This document shows, one piece after another, positions 1-8,769 of a stretch of 64,000 nt of DNA. A model generated the notes under the pieces. It had not been told where the DNA came from. It saw nothing but the letters and a program-made list of their open reading frames with translations, and did not search any database. Positions within the stretch are counted from its first letter, which is position 1; the number at the start of each line of letters is the position of its first letter. The translations under genes were made by a program, and so were the position numbers. Source of the DNA: Tepidibacter hydrothermalis (GTDB lineage: Bacteria; Bacillota; Clostridia; Peptostreptococcales; Peptostreptococcaceae); assembly GCF_029542625.1 (NCBI RefSeq), contig NZ_CP120733.1:930001-994000 (forward strand). Direction: 5' to 3'.

Positions 1-40
1 AAATTTAAGTAACGAATTTTTTCTAAAAAGGGAGGAAAAA

Positions 41-184
41 ATGAAGATTTATTATGGGTCTATAGTCTGGATAATGATTATTATTATACTTATATCTATT
101 CAATATTCTATAAATAAGGTCATTATTTTACTAAGAGATATAAAAGAAATACTTATACAACTTAGAATAAAGGATAGATTATAA
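41..184 (+). CDS. Small single-pass membrane protein (47 aa), unknown
   Basis: Short reading frame of 47 codons with a strong GGAGG ribosome site at 31-35 ahead of the ATG. Residues about 6-33 form one hydrophobic, isoleucine-rich segment (start [12 protein letters not shown]), followed by a charged amphipathic tail rich in Lys, Arg and Glu. The stop ends one base before the start of the cdsR-like regulator, whose own ribosome site is poor, so the two are probably translationally coupled. I do not recognise a family. The good ribosome site, membrane segment and tight packing argue for a real gene. Function is unknown; a membrane partner or leader peptide for the regulator is a guess. Confidence 0.55.
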   Translation: MKIYYGSIVWIMIIIILISIQYSINKVIILLRDIKEILIQLRIKDRL

Positions 185-185
185 T

Positions 186-1955
186 ATGGTAGATTTAATG
201 CTTATAAAAGAGGATATAAAAAATACAGCAGATGTTATATCATCTGTGTTAAATGTAGATGTAACTATAGTTGACCATGATTTGATCAGAATTGCAGGCA
301 CTGGAAAATATGCACATAAAATAGGAGAAAAGGTAAGTTTGTACTCTGCATTTAAAAATTCTCTAGATACAGGTGAGAGCTTTATAATTGAAAATCCAAG
401 AGAAGATAAGATATGTAAGATGTGCAAGGATAAAGAGCAGTGCAAAGAATTTGCAGAGGTATGTTGCCCTATAGCATTAGAAGAAAAGATATACGGAGTT
501 ATAGGCCTTATAGCATTTACACGAGAACAAGGCAACAATATAAAAAATAACAAAAGTCAATTAATGAGTTTTTTAACAAAAATGGCAGACTTGATATCAA
601 GTAAAATAAAAGTAGAGAATAAATCTTATGAGATTAAAATACAGGCAAAGAGGCTAGAAATGCTTCTCAATAATATGGACAAGGCTGTAGTATCTACTGA
701 TGTGTATGGAAATATAGATAAATACAATGATAAATTCAAAAATATATTTAAATTAGATGATAAATTAGATAAAAATAATATATTTGATATACTAAGATTT
801 ATAAATAAAAATGAAATGACAACTATAAAAAAAAGGTATAAAAGTACATCTTTTATATATAAAACCAAGAATTATACGTTGAGAGGAATATATAATATAA
901 ATACAATAATAATAGATGGAGATATAAAAGGATATGTATTCGATTTTATAGATAATTCTTCGGCTATAGAAAATTTTAATGAAATAACTGGGACAAACTA
1001 TAAAATAGGATTTGATAATATAATAGGAAATAGTTTATCTATGGAGCATGTAAAAAATGAGGCTCGGGTTGCGTCAAAAACTTCATCTACTGTATTGATA
1101 ACTGGAGAAAGTGGTACTGGAAAAGAGTTATTTGCAAGAGCTATACATAATAATGGAAGTAGATGTAAATACTCATTTATTGCTATTAACTGTGCAGCAA
1201 TCCCTGATAACTTGCTTGAGAGTGAACTGTTTGGGTATGAAGAAGGTGCATTTACAGGAGCTAAAAAAGGTGGGAAAGTAGGAAAGTTTGAACTTGCAAA
1301 TAGAGGAACTATATTCCTTGATGAAATAGGAGATATGAGCATACATTTACAGGGAAAGCTACTTAGAGTATTGCAGGAAAGAGAAGTTGAAAAAATAGGA
1401 GGGAAAATAAATATTCCAGTTGATGTTAGAATAATAGCTGCAACAAATAGGGATTTAGAAGAAATGGTTGCAAAGGGAGAGTTTAGAGAGGATTTATATT
1501 ATAGATTAAATGTAATTCCAATATCGATACCTCCGTTAAGAGATAGAAAAGAAGACATAGTATCATTGGTAGATAGTATAATTAAAGATTATTCTAAAAA
1601 ATTAAATAAATATATAACTGGAATAGAAGAATGTGCAATAACAAAAATACTGGATTATCCATGGCCTGGAAATGTAAGACAGCTTCAAAATGTAATTGAG
1701 TACAGTATAAATATGTCAAACTCATCAACAATAATATGTGAGAATCTACCTCAGAAAATAATGAAGAAAAATAAAGAAACTAAGTGTGATATAAATGGGG
1801 ATATAACTCCTCTTAAGGAAATAGAGAAGCAGGAAATAATAAAAGCTTTACACAAATTCAAGGATTACAAAAAAGATAAGGAAAGAGCTTGTGAGGCTCT
1901 TGGTATATCCAGAGCTACTCTTTATAGAAAAATGAAAGAATACCAGATAAAATAA
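186..1955 (+). CDS. cdsR: Sigma-54-dependent transcriptional activator, CdsR-like
   Basis: Enhancer-binding protein of 589 aa. The N-terminal sensory region (about 1-140) carries a Cys cluster ([10 protein letters not shown], then VCCP near residues 77-98), followed by a PAS-like segment (about 155-260). The AAA+ domain has Walker A GESGTGKE near residue 305, the sigma-54 contact loop GAFTGA near 354 and Walker B IFLDEIGD near 376. A Fis-type helix-turn-helix ([15 protein letters not shown]) ends the protein. It lies directly upstream of a cysteine desulfidase gene with a -24/-12 promoter, the arrangement known for C. difficile CdsR-CdsB, so cysteine-responsive activation of that gene is the natural inference. 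A start at the internal ATG (198) is possible. Confidence 0.8.
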   Translation: MVDLMLIKEDIKNTADVISSVLNVDVTIVDHDLIRIAGTGKYAHKIGEKVSLYSAFKNSLDTGESFIIENPREDKICKMCKDKEQCKEFAEVCCPIALEEKIYGVIGLIAFTREQGNNIKNNKSQLMSFLTKMADLISSKIKVENKSYEIKIQAKRLEMLLNNMDKAVVSTDVYGNIDKYNDKFKNIFKLDDKLDKNNIFDILRFINKNEMTTIKKRYKSTSFIYKTKNYTLRGIYNINTIIIDGDIKGYVFDFIDNSSAIENFNEITGTNYKIGFDNIIGNSLSMEHVKNEARVASKTSSTVLITGESGTGKELFARAIHNNGSRCKYSFIAINCAAIPDNLLESELFGYEEGAFTGAKKGGKVGKFELANRGTIFLDEIGDMSIHLQGKLLRVLQEREVEKIGGKINIPVDVRIIAATNRDLEEMVAKGEFREDLYYRLNVIPISIPPLRDRKEDIVSLVDSIIKDYSKKLNKYITGIEECAITKILDYPWPGNVRQLQNVIEYSINMSNSSTIICENLPQKIMKKNKETKCDINGDITPLKEIEKQEIIKALHKFKDYKKDKERACEALGISRATLYRKMKEYQIK

Positions 1956-1999
1956 TCTCAAATTGAGACTGAAATCTCAATTTGAGATTATTTTATTTC
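1951..1999 (+). terminator. Hairpin after cdsR, overlapping an activator site
   Basis: A perfect 18-bp stem (1951-1968 with 1975-1992) and a 6-base loop is followed by TTATTTC. It begins inside the stop codon of the regulator gene. It can act as an intrinsic terminator, but its arms are also two palindromes that look like an enhancer site (see next entry). Confidence 0.7.
1956..1987 (+). promoter_or_regulatory. Probable upstream activator site for the sigma-54 promoter
   Basis: Two 13-bp palindromes, TCTCAAATTGAGA (1956-1968) and TCTCAATTTGAGA (1975-1987), lie 19 bp centre to centre, about 130 bp upstream of the predicted cdsB transcription start. Paired dyads about two helical turns apart at this distance are typical of sites bound by Fis-type enhancer-binding proteins. 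The neighbouring cdsR-like protein is the obvious candidate to bind; this is inference. Confidence 0.6.
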
Positions 2000-2081
2000 A
2001 AAAAGATACAAGATGCCATATATAATATATGAAATTGATAAATAATAAACTACAAGTATTGAAAAAACTAGTTTGTAAAAG

Positions 2082-2097
2082 TTGGCATAGTTTGTGC
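2082..2097 (+). promoter_or_regulatory. Sigma-54 (-24/-12) promoter of cdsB
   Basis: The sequence TTGGCATAGTTTGTGC has the invariant GG (2084-2085) and GC (2096-2097) separated by exactly 10 bases, matching the TGGCAC-N5-TTGCW consensus. Transcription should start near 2109, about 30 bases before the cdsB start codon. The sigma-54 gene itself is at 17492. Confidence 0.8.
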
Positions 2098-2137
2098 TAT
2101 ATATAGATAGTATAAAAATTGAATTGGGGGTTTTAAA

Positions 2138-3424
2138 ATGAAAAAAATACTTGTAGATATGTTAAAAGCAGAAGTAAAGCCAGCTTTAGGATGTACAGAG
2201 CCAGTTGCAGTAGCTCTAGCTTGTGCAAAAGCTAAGGAATTATTAGGAGAAGAAATAGTTGAATGTAATATATTTGTAAGTCCTAATGTGTATAAAAATG
2301 GTATGTGCGTTGGAATACCAGGAACAACAAGATTAGGTCTTAAAATAGCGGCTTCTATGGGACTTAATGGAGGAGATTCTGAACTTGGACTTAGAGTATT
2401 AGAAAAATTAGGAGAAGAAGAAGTTAAAATATCAGAAAAATTCATGGACCAAAATATGGTTAAAATATCTCCTATAGAAACTACGGAAAAGGTTTACATA
2501 GAGGTTAACTTAAAAGGAAAAGAAAATACATCAAAAACTATAATAATGACTAAGCATGATAATTTTGTTCACATTCAAAAAAATGACTCTGTAATATTAA
2601 ATGGAGAAATAAGCTTAGATGTTGAATATAAACATGTTGACAGTCCAACAGTTAAACTTACAATTAAAGAATTAATTCAAGAAATAGAAAAAATGGATGA
2701 ATCTGATTTAGACTTCTTACTAGAAGGAATAGATATGAATATGGATATGGCAAACGTTGCTATAGAAGATAAAGTAGGTATTGGTGTAGGATACGGAATT
2801 AAAAAAGCTATGGATGATAAAATGCTTTCAGATGATCTTATGAATAAAGCTATGATGCTAACAGCAGCAGCTTCTGATGCTAGAATGAGTGGGGTTAATA
2901 AGCCTGTTATGAGTTCTAATGGAAGTGGAAATCATGGACTTACAGCTATACTTCCAATAGCTGCTTATAATGAAATGTATCCTCAAACAAAAGAAAAATT
3001 ATCAAAGGCATTAGCTATAAGTCATTTAGTTACAGGATATATAAAGAATTATACAGGAAGATTATCTGCGGTTTGTGGATGTGGAGTAGCAGCATCAACA
3101 GGATCAGCAGCAGCTATAACTTGGCTTATGGACGGAACTTATGAGCAAATAGATGGAGCAATTGAAAATATGATTGCAAACTTAAGTGGTATGATATGTG
3201 ATGGTGCAAAAGCTGGATGTGCCCTAAAACTTGCATCAGCAGCATCAGCAGCTATTCAAAGTGCTGTAATAGCAAAATATAACTGTGTAGTACCAGCTCT
3301 TAACGGAATAGTAGGAAACAAAGTTGAAGAAAGTATAAGAAATCTAGGAAAAGTTAGTGCACAAGGAATGACAATAACAGATGAGGTTATAATAAAAGTT
3401 ATGGATGGGATGAATAACAACTAA
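2138..3424 (+). CDS. cdsB: L-cysteine desulfidase (CdsB/CyuA, UPF0597 family)
   Basis: A 428-aa protein of the iron-sulfur cysteine desulfidase family, which breaks L-cysteine into pyruvate, ammonia and hydrogen sulfide. Family Cys positions are present: LGCTEP (Cys19), VCGCG (313 and 315) and the ICDGAKAGC stretch (about 353 and 360), matching cluster ligands and the active-site Cys described for this family. The glycine-rich stretch SSNGSGNHG is also typical. The start follows a GGGGG ribosome site. It is monocistronic behind a sigma-54 promoter, with the activator gene just upstream, so expression is probably induced by cysteine. Confidence 0.85.
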   Translation: MKKILVDMLKAEVKPALGCTEPVAVALACAKAKELLGEEIVECNIFVSPNVYKNGMCVGIPGTTRLGLKIAASMGLNGGDSELGLRVLEKLGEEEVKISEKFMDQNMVKISPIETTEKVYIEVNLKGKENTSKTIIMTKHDNFVHIQKNDSVILNGEISLDVEYKHVDSPTVKLTIKELIQEIEKMDESDLDFLLEGIDMNMDMANVAIEDKVGIGVGYGIKKAMDDKMLSDDLMNKAMMLTAAASDARMSGVNKPVMSSNGSGNHGLTAILPIAAYNEMYPQTKEKLSKALAISHLVTGYIKNYTGRLSAVCGCGVAASTGSAAAITWLMDGTYEQIDGAIENMIANLSGMICDGAKAGCALKLASAASAAIQSAVIAKYNCVVPALNGIVGNKVEESIRNLGKVSAQGMTITDEVIIKVMDGMNNN

Positions 3425-3499
3425 AGTAATATTGACAAAAATCTACTTTTTAATTAAAATAGAGTTTAAATTACAATTACTCTAGGAGGTTTATTATAA

Positions 3500-4039
3500 A
3501 TGGATATAGAAACTAAAGTATGGGAAACACTATGCTCTGAAGAAGATATAGTAAGAAGAACTGCTGAACTTGGAAAGCAGATATCTGAGGACTATAAGGA
3601 TAAGAAATTGTTCGTTATATCTCTTTTAAAAGGAAGCTTTATATTCACTGCTGATCTTGTTAGAAAGATAGATATTCCAGTTAAATTAGGATTTATGACG
3701 ACATCTAGCTATGGACACTCAGAAGAGTCAAGTGGAAAAATAAATGTTCTTGCAGATATAAATGATGATGTAGAAGGATATGATATTCTAGTAGTTGATG
3801 ATATAACAGATTCAGCTCTTACTATGAGTTTTGTTATGAATCATCTAAAGTCAAAAAATCCAGCAAGTATAAAATGCTGTGTGCTGTTAGATAAACCAGT
3901 TAGAAGAAAAGTAGATTTAGTTCCTGATTATGTAGGATTTGAGATAGATGATAAATTTGTAGTTGGATACGGACTGAACTATGGTGATTACTATAGAAAC
4001 GTTCCTTATGTATTTAATGTAACTAATCAAGATAGATAG
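3500..4039 (+). CDS. hpt: Hypoxanthine phosphoribosyltransferase
   Basis: A 179-aa type I phosphoribosyltransferase for purine salvage (hypoxanthine or guanine plus PRPP to IMP or GMP). Visible motifs are the PPi loop LLKGS (residues about 43-47), the flexible-loop region TTSSYG, and the PRPP-binding motif VVDDITDSALT (about 98-108), where the usual E-D is D-D. The aromatic stacking region PDYVGFEI and the C-terminal RNVPYV follow. Length fits the family (175-185 aa). AGGAGG ribosome site at 3484-3489; a terminator follows at once. Xanthine specificity cannot be excluded from sequence alone. Confidence 0.85.
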   Translation: MDIETKVWETLCSEEDIVRRTAELGKQISEDYKDKKLFVISLLKGSFIFTADLVRKIDIPVKLGFMTTSSYGHSEESSGKINVLADINDDVEGYDILVVDDITDSALTMSFVMNHLKSKNPASIKCCVLLDKPVRRKVDLVPDYVGFEIDDKFVVGYGLNYGDYYRNVPYVFNVTNQDR

Positions 4040-4042
4040 ATT

Positions 4043-4072
4043 AAAAAGATGGCTAATTAGCCATCTTTTTTT
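4043..4072 (+). terminator. Intrinsic terminator of hpt
   Basis: A 12-bp stem AAAAAGATGGCT (4043-4054) pairs with 4059-4070 around an AATT loop and ends in a T tract. The repeat element at 4075 begins immediately behind it. Confidence 0.9.
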
Positions 4073-4074
4073 AT

Positions 4075-4204
4075 GTTTAAGGAAACTATATCATTTTTGT
4101 TGATAACTTATTGAAAAGGCTACACTTGCGACTATTTTTGAGCAACGGAGCCCGTAGGGATCGTTGGCGATATGAGTCACCGCGTTAGCGAGTAGACGAA
4201 TTTT
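4075..4204. repeat. Interspersed two-hairpin repeat R1, copy 1
   Basis: Starts with TTTAAGGAAACTATA directly after the hpt terminator and ends with GTAGACGAATTTT at the stop codon of the TIGR00266 gene. The 65-bp core (4140-4204) folds into two hairpins. The first is CAACG (4143-4147) with CGTTG and an inner GAGCCC-GTA loop; the second is CGC-GTTA-GCG. Related copies lie at 12113, 26138, 28870 (chimeric) and 34891. No reading frame is conserved. Confidence 0.75.
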
Positions 4205-4976
4205 AGTAATTATTATCTCCTCCAAATAAACCTCCTAATATATCTGATCCTATGCCTCCAACTCCTTTACTTTCTCCTCTTTGAGTGTAAGATGCTGCTG
4301 AAGATATACGGTCAGCAAGTCTTGAGAAAGGAAGACTTTGAAGATAAACAATTCCTGGACCTGTAACGGTAGCTAAAAACATTCCTTCCCCACCAAATAA
4401 AGCGTTTTTAAATCCTCCAATAAATTGAATGTCATAATTGACTGAAGGAGAAAAACCTACCAAACATCCTGTATCAACACGAAGTGTTTCACCATGGTTA
4501 AGTTCTTTTTTTATAATAGTTCCACCAGCATGAATAAAAGCCATACCTTGTCCTTCAAGACGCTGAAGAATAAAACCTTCTCCTCCAAATAAACCGGTAC
4601 CTATTTTTTTACTAAAAGCTATATTTATATCTATTCCTCTTGCAGCGCATAAGAATGAATCCTTTTGACAAATAAAACTTCCTCCAACTAAATTTAAGTC
4701 AATAGGTATTATTTTTCCTGGATAAGGAGCTCCGAATGCAACATGACTTTTTCCAGCACCTGTATGAAGAAAAGTAGTTATAAAAAAACTTTCTCCTGTA
4801 AACATTCTTTTAAAACCGCTAAATATTCCTCCATCAGTTGATGTTTGCATCTGTATTCCATTTTCCATATATATCATAGCTCCAGCTTCTGCTCTTACGC
4901 CTTCACTAGGATCTAATTCAATTTCTACAGTTTGCATATCATCTCCATATATTTTGTAATCAATAACATCATACAT
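4203..4976 (-). CDS. TIGR00266/AIM24 family protein
   Basis: A 257-aa protein of the TIGR00266 (AIM24, tryptophan RNA-binding attenuator-like beta-fold) family. It has the typical glycine-rich repeats: VRAEAGAMIYMENGI, GGIFSGFKRMFTGESFF, GTGLFGGEGFILQRLEGQG and FIGGFKNALFGGEG. The tail is Gly- and Asn-rich (GGLFGGDNNY). The biochemical role of the family in bacteria is not established. It is a single gene on the minus strand between the dap operon and hpt, facing hpt. Its stop codon (4203-4205) abuts the repeat element on that side. Start at 4976 follows an AGGAGG-like site. Confidence 0.8.
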   Translation of the reverse strand: MYDVIDYKIYGDDMQTVEIELDPSEGVRAEAGAMIYMENGIQMQTSTDGGIFSGFKRMFTGESFFITTFLHTGAGKSHVAFGAPYPGKIIPIDLNLVGGSFICQKDSFLCAARGIDINIAFSKKIGTGLFGGEGFILQRLEGQGMAFIHAGGTIIKKELNHGETLRVDTGCLVGFSPSVNYDIQFIGGFKNALFGGEGMFLATVTGPGIVYLQSLPFSRLADRISSAASYTQRGESKGVGGIGSDILGGLFGGDNNY

Positions 4977-5040
4977 AAAAATACCTCCTAAACTTTATTA
5001 AAATATTTTATTGGTAATATTTTAGTTTACCATATAAAAA

Positions 5041-5086
5041 TATGCCTATGAAAATATCTATTCCATTCGGTATTTTCATAGGCATA
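5041..5086 (-). terminator. Terminator of the dap operon
   Basis: A perfect 16-bp stem (5041-5056 with 5071-5086, arm TATGCCTATGAAAATA) around a 14-base loop. On the minus strand it is followed by TTTTTATA. It separates dapH from the TIGR00266 gene. Confidence 0.85.
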
Positions 5087-5113
5087 CTTATGTGTTTTGA
5101 ATTTGAGTGAATG

Positions 5114-5821
5114 TTATCCTCTTAAATCTTCCATAAGCTTAGTTTTTTCTTTTGTTTTTTCATCTTTCATCTTTATAATCTTTGCAGGAGAACCAGCCAC
5201 AACTGCACCTTCAGGTACATTTTGAGTTACAACAGCACCTGCTGCTACAACAGCTCCTTTTCCAACTACAACACCTTCTAATATTACAGCATTTGCTCCT
5301 ACAACAACATCATCTTCAAGTATTACAGGTGTAGCAGAAGGGGGCTCAAGTACACCAGCAACGACAGCACCGGCTCCAAGATGTACATTCTTACCTATAG
5401 TTCCTCTTGCTCCTATAACGGCATTCATATCAATCATAGAACCTTCTCCGATTTCAGCTCCTATATTGATAACTGCACCCATCATTATAACTGCATTTTT
5501 ATCAATAGAAACCATATCTCTTATAATAGCGCCTGGTTCGATTCTAGCATCTTCATGCAAATAATTATAAGTAGGTATAGCAGAATTTCTTCTATCAAAT
5601 TCTAAGTGATAATCTGTTATAGTTTCTTTGTTATCTTCTAAAATATTTTTTACAGATGAATGTTCTCCTATTAAGATATAACTATTATCACTGCCAAATA
5701 TTTTTACGTTTTCGTAATGTTCATTTTTTAATGTTCCGTTTAAATATACTTTAACTGGTGTTTTTTTAGTTGCATTTTTAATGAATTTTGCTATTTCATA
5801 TGGGTCTGTTAATTTCATCAT
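5114..5821 (-). CDS. dapH: Tetrahydrodipicolinate N-acetyltransferase
   Basis: A 235-aa left-handed beta-helix acetyltransferase that acetylates tetrahydrodipicolinate in the acetylase branch of lysine/diaminopimelate synthesis. An N-terminal alpha/beta domain (about 1-85) is followed by hexapeptide repeats (residues about 90-215, for example [20 protein letters not shown] and the [18 protein letters not shown] loop). Last gene of the asd-dapA-dapB-dapH operon, 25 bases after dapB, with an AGGAGG site. The acetyl route fits the N-acetyldiaminopimelate deacetylase encoded divergently at 8770. Two consecutive ATG codons leave the start uncertain by one residue. Confidence 0.92.
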   Translation of the reverse strand: MMKLTDPYEIAKFIKNATKKTPVKVYLNGTLKNEHYENVKIFGSDNSYILIGEHSSVKNILEDNKETITDYHLEFDRRNSAIPTYNYLHEDARIEPGAIIRDMVSIDKNAVIMMGAVINIGAEIGEGSMIDMNAVIGARGTIGKNVHLGAGAVVAGVLEPPSATPVILEDDVVVGANAVILEGVVVGKGAVVAAGAVVTQNVPEGAVVAGSPAKIIKMKDEKTKEKTKLMEDLRG

Positions 5822-5846
5822 TAGTAATTTACCTCCTGAATTTATA

Positions 5847-6593
5847 TTACAAAGATACTATGTCTTTCATATTATAATATCCATTTTCTTTATTTACAAT
5901 AAATTTAGCTGCTTGAAGAGATCCTTGTGCAAATATTTCTTTTGATAAAGCGGTATGGTTAAGCTCAACTATTTCGTCCTTACCTGCGAATATAACGCTG
6001 TGATCTCCAACTATAGTTCCACCACGAACTGCATGGATACCTATTTCATTTTCTTTTCTTTTTGCATTTTTACCATGTCTTCCAAAATTAAATTCATTAT
6101 CTAGAACAGCTTGAATTTCATTTGCAAGCATTAAAGCAGTACCACTAGGTGCATCAACTTTTCTATTGTGGTGTTTTTCAATTATTTCTATGTCAAAATT
6201 ACTAAGAGCTTTAGCTGATATTTCTACAAGCTTTAACATAAGGTTTACTCCTAGTGACATATTTGAGCTATGAAATACTGGAACTTCTTTAGAATGCTCA
6301 CTTATCATATTAAGCTCTTCATTAGTATACCCAGTTGTAGCTATAACTAACGGCGTTTTAGTTTTTTTAGAATAAGTTAGCATATCTTTTAGTGTAGTTG
6401 GGTTGGAAAAGTCTATTATTACATCGGCTTTTTCGTTAATATCTAATATATTAGAGTATGCATTATAGCTAGTAGTTTCGTTAATTTCTCGAGAAACACC
6501 TGCTACAAGTTCAAAAGCTTCATCATCGAATATAGACTTTGTCAAAACTTTGCCCATTTTGCCAAGGCATCCATTGACTATAACTTTAATCAT
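5847..6593 (-). CDS. dapB: 4-hydroxy-tetrahydrodipicolinate reductase
   Basis: A 248-aa NAD(P)H-dependent reductase that converts the DapA product to tetrahydrodipicolinate. The N-terminal nucleotide-binding loop NGCLGKMGK is at residues 7-15. The catalytic and substrate-binding motif [15 protein letters not shown] lies near 139-153, with two His and the Lys present. The start has an ideal AGGAGG six bases upstream. Separated from dapA by 137 bases containing two hairpins, so dapB and dapH may be expressed at a different level from asd-dapA. Confidence 0.92.
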   Translation of the reverse strand: MIKVIVNGCLGKMGKVLTKSIFDDEAFELVAGVSREINETTSYNAYSNILDINEKADVIIDFSNPTTLKDMLTYSKKTKTPLVIATTGYTNEELNMISEHSKEVPVFHSSNMSLGVNLMLKLVEISAKALSNFDIEIIEKHHNRKVDAPSGTALMLANEIQAVLDNEFNFGRHGKNAKRKENEIGIHAVRGGTIVGDHSVIFAGKDEIVELNHTALSKEIFAQGSLQAAKFIVNKENGYYNMKDIVSL

Positions 6594-6620
6594 GTTAAAC
6601 CTCCTATAGTAATGCTATTT

Positions 6621-6654
6621 AAAATCCTATACCACATATGCAGTATAGGATTTT
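6621..6654 (-). terminator. Intra-operon hairpin between dapA and dapB
   Basis: A perfect 12-bp stem AAAATCCTATAC (6621-6632) with 6643-6654 around a 10-base loop. On the minus strand it ends in only four T bases, so it looks like a leaky terminator or an RNA-stability element rather than a full stop. Confidence 0.5.
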
Positions 6655-6660
6655 ATAAAT

Positions 6661-6711
6661 TGAAACTTAATTCAGACAGAGTTTTTACTCTGATTGAATT
6701 TTTAGTTGATT
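6661..6711. repeat. Short hairpin repeat R2, copy 1
   Basis: An imperfect stem (AATTCAGACAGAGT against ACTCTGATTGAATT, two mismatches) around TTTT. Nearly the same sequence, including the flanking GAAACTTAATT, recurs at 17218-17267. Both copies lie upstream of a minus-strand gene (dapB; LysM-CAP). Confidence 0.6.
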
Positions 6712-6730
6712 AAGTGACGTTTGAATAAAA

Positions 6731-7609
6731 CTATAATTTGAATCCGTAGTTTGTTAATTCATTCTTTAATACGTTTAAGTTAGAATCTTCCATATCAACT
6801 AATGGAAGTCTAAGTTCACCCATGTCAAATCCTAATAAATTCATAGCAGTTTTGACTGGTATAGGATTTACTTCTATAAATAATGAATCTATTAAAGGTT
6901 TCATATCTAATTGAAGCTTTCTAGAACCTTCAATATCTCCTTCAAAGTATTTAGCTACTAAATCATGAGTATCTTTTGGACATATATTTGCAACAACAGA
7001 TATAACACCACATCCTCCAAGAGATAATAGAGGTAGAATCATATCGTCATTTCCAGAGTATATTCCAAATCCATCAGGACAAACTCTTGCCATCTCAGCA
7101 ACTTGAGATATATTTCCGCTAGCTTCTTTAACTGCTACTATGTTTTTATGTTCAGCTATTTGAGCTAGTGTAGAAGGTTTTATATTAACTCCTGTTCTTC
7201 CTGGAACGTTATAAACTATTATAGGAATATTAACCGAATCAGCTATAGCGTTAAAGTGAGAAATAAGACCTTTTTGAGTAGATTTATTGTAATAAGGCGT
7301 TATAACTAAAAGACCATCTGTTCCCAATTCTTCAGCCTTTTGGCTAAGGTGTATAGAATGTGCTGTATTATTAGAACCAGTTCCTGCTATAACAGGTATT
7401 CTTTTATTTGTCTTATCTACTACAAATTTTATAGTTTCTATTTGCTCTTCATCAGTCATTGTAGATGCTTCCCCAGTAGTTCCACATACTATAAATGCAT
7501 CTGTTCCCTCTTTAATATGGTATTCTATAATTTCTCCTAATTTTTCAAAATCAATTTCTCCATTTTTAAATGGGGTAACTAAAGCAACACCAGAACCTTT
7601 AAATAGCAT
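6731..7609 (-). CDS. dapA: 4-hydroxy-tetrahydrodipicolinate synthase
   Basis: A 292-aa class I aldolase-type enzyme condensing pyruvate with aspartate semialdehyde. Family motifs: substrate loop GTTGE (near residues 42-46), the YYNKSTQKG stretch with the catalytic Tyr, the Schiff-base Lys in AVKEASGN (about 158-165) and YSGNDD. A longer frame starts at 7618, but its ATG sits inside the ribosome-site region. The ATG at 7609 has GAGAGG nine bases upstream and is preferred. It follows asd by 14 bases, so the two are co-transcribed. Confidence 0.92.
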   Translation of the reverse strand: MLFKGSGVALVTPFKNGEIDFEKLGEIIEYHIKEGTDAFIVCGTTGEASTMTDEEQIETIKFVVDKTNKRIPVIAGTGSNNTAHSIHLSQKAEELGTDGLLVITPYYNKSTQKGLISHFNAIADSVNIPIIVYNVPGRTGVNIKPSTLAQIAEHKNIVAVKEASGNISQVAEMARVCPDGFGIYSGNDDMILPLLSLGGCGVISVVANICPKDTHDLVAKYFEGDIEGSRKLQLDMKPLIDSLFIEVNPIPVKTAMNLLGFDMGELRLPLVDMEDSNLNVLKNELTNYGFKL

Positions 7610-7623
7610 GAAAATCATCCTCT

Positions 7624-8622
7624 CTATACTAAATTATATTTTAATAAAAGCTCAGCTATTTGAACTGTGTTAGTTGCAGCTCCTTTTCTTATATTGTCTG
7701 CAACAACCCACATATTGATACCATTATCTACACTAAAGTCTCTTCTTATTCTTCCTACGAATACTTCGTCTTTTCCTTCAGCATCGAGTGCAAGTGGATA
7801 TTGGTTGTTTTTAGGATCATCTACAACGATAATTCCATCTGTAGTGTTTAAAGTATCAAATATTTCTTTAACATCGAATTCTTTTTCAAATTCAATGTTT
7901 ACAGATTCACTATGAGCATACATTACTGGTACTCTTACAGTAGTAGCAGTTATTTTTATAGTATGATCATTTAATATTTTCTTTGTTTCATCTATCATTT
8001 TCATTTCTTCTTTTGTATAACCATTATCCATAAATACATCTATATGAGGTAGAGCATTGTAAGCTATAGGATGAGGATATAATTTATTCTCATTTCCTTT
8101 AATACCTTCTTTTAAATCAGCTATACCTTTAACACCAGAACCTGAAACTGCTTGATAAGTTGAGTATACTATTCTTTTTATACCAAATTTATCGTGAAGA
8201 GTTTTTAAAGGTACTACTGCTTGAATAGTAGAGCAGTTTGGATTTGCTATTATACCGTTGTGTTTTTTTACATCCTCTGGATTAACTTCTGGAACGACTA
8301 AAGGTACATCATCATACATTCTCCACATACTACTATTGTCTACTACTATAACTCCTTTTTCTTTGGCTATTGGAGCGAATTTTTTACTTATTTCGCCTCC
8401 AGCAGAGAATAAAGCAATATCTATATCTTTGTCAAATGAATTTTCTGTTAGTTCTTCTATTATGTAGTCTTTTCCATTAAAGTTAACAACATCACCAGCA
8501 GATTTTTTAGATGCTAATAGATATAGGTTTTCTATAGGAAAATCTCTTTCTTGTAAGATTTTTAAAAATGTTCGTCCTACCATTCCTGTTGCTCCAACTA
8601 TTGCAACGTTTACTTTTTTCAT
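7624..8622 (-). CDS. asd: Aspartate-semialdehyde dehydrogenase
   Basis: A 332-aa NADP-dependent dehydrogenase producing aspartate semialdehyde, the first gene of the lysine operon. It shows the nucleotide-binding [10 protein letters not shown] at residues 10-19, the catalytic Cys in NPNCSTIQ (about 127-134), the loop SGSGVKGI, and GRIRRD with the active-site region near the C-terminus. The start is preceded by GGGGG. The operon promoter is within the 147-bp divergent region shared with the deacetylase gene. Confidence 0.93.
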   Translation of the reverse strand: MKKVNVAIVGATGMVGRTFLKILQERDFPIENLYLLASKKSAGDVVNFNGKDYIIEELTENSFDKDIDIALFSAGGEISKKFAPIAKEKGVIVVDNSSMWRMYDDVPLVVPEVNPEDVKKHNGIIANPNCSTIQAVVPLKTLHDKFGIKRIVYSTYQAVSGSGVKGIADLKEGIKGNENKLYPHPIAYNALPHIDVFMDNGYTKEEMKMIDETKKILNDHTIKITATTVRVPVMYAHSESVNIEFEKEFDVKEIFDTLNTTDGIIVVDDPKNNQYPLALDAEGKDEVFVGRIRRDFSVDNGINMWVVADNIRKGAATNTVQIAELLLKYNLV

Positions 8623-8696
8623 GGATAAACCCCCTTTATCATAAATATATGATATTATAAATTTTATAATGAATCAAAAAACAAATACTTTAATAT

Positions 8697-8725
8697 ATAG
8701 TACCATTCAATATAAATATATTCAA
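8697..8725 (-). promoter_or_regulatory. Likely sigma-A promoter of the asd-dapABH operon
   Basis: On the minus strand, TTGAAT (plus 8720-8725) and TACTAT (8697-8702) are separated by 17 bases, about 75 bases before the asd start. There is no room for, and no sign of, a lysine riboswitch in this 147-bp region. Confidence 0.55.
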
Positions 8726-8769
8726 CAAAATATGGTATTGTGATAATTCTTTTTTGAAAGGAGATAAAA

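Noticed and set aside
1-30. Tail of another R1 repeat at the window edge
   Set aside because: AAGTAACGAATTTTTTC resembles the R1 end, but the match is too short and the rest lies outside the window.
5381-5605. Open frame opposite dapH
   Set aside because: Cys- and His-rich shadow of the beta-helix repeats on the other strand, with no ribosome site.
8623-8769. Lysine riboswitch before asd
   Set aside because: The divergent region is only 147 bp, and no lysine-riboswitch core or leader terminator is visible.
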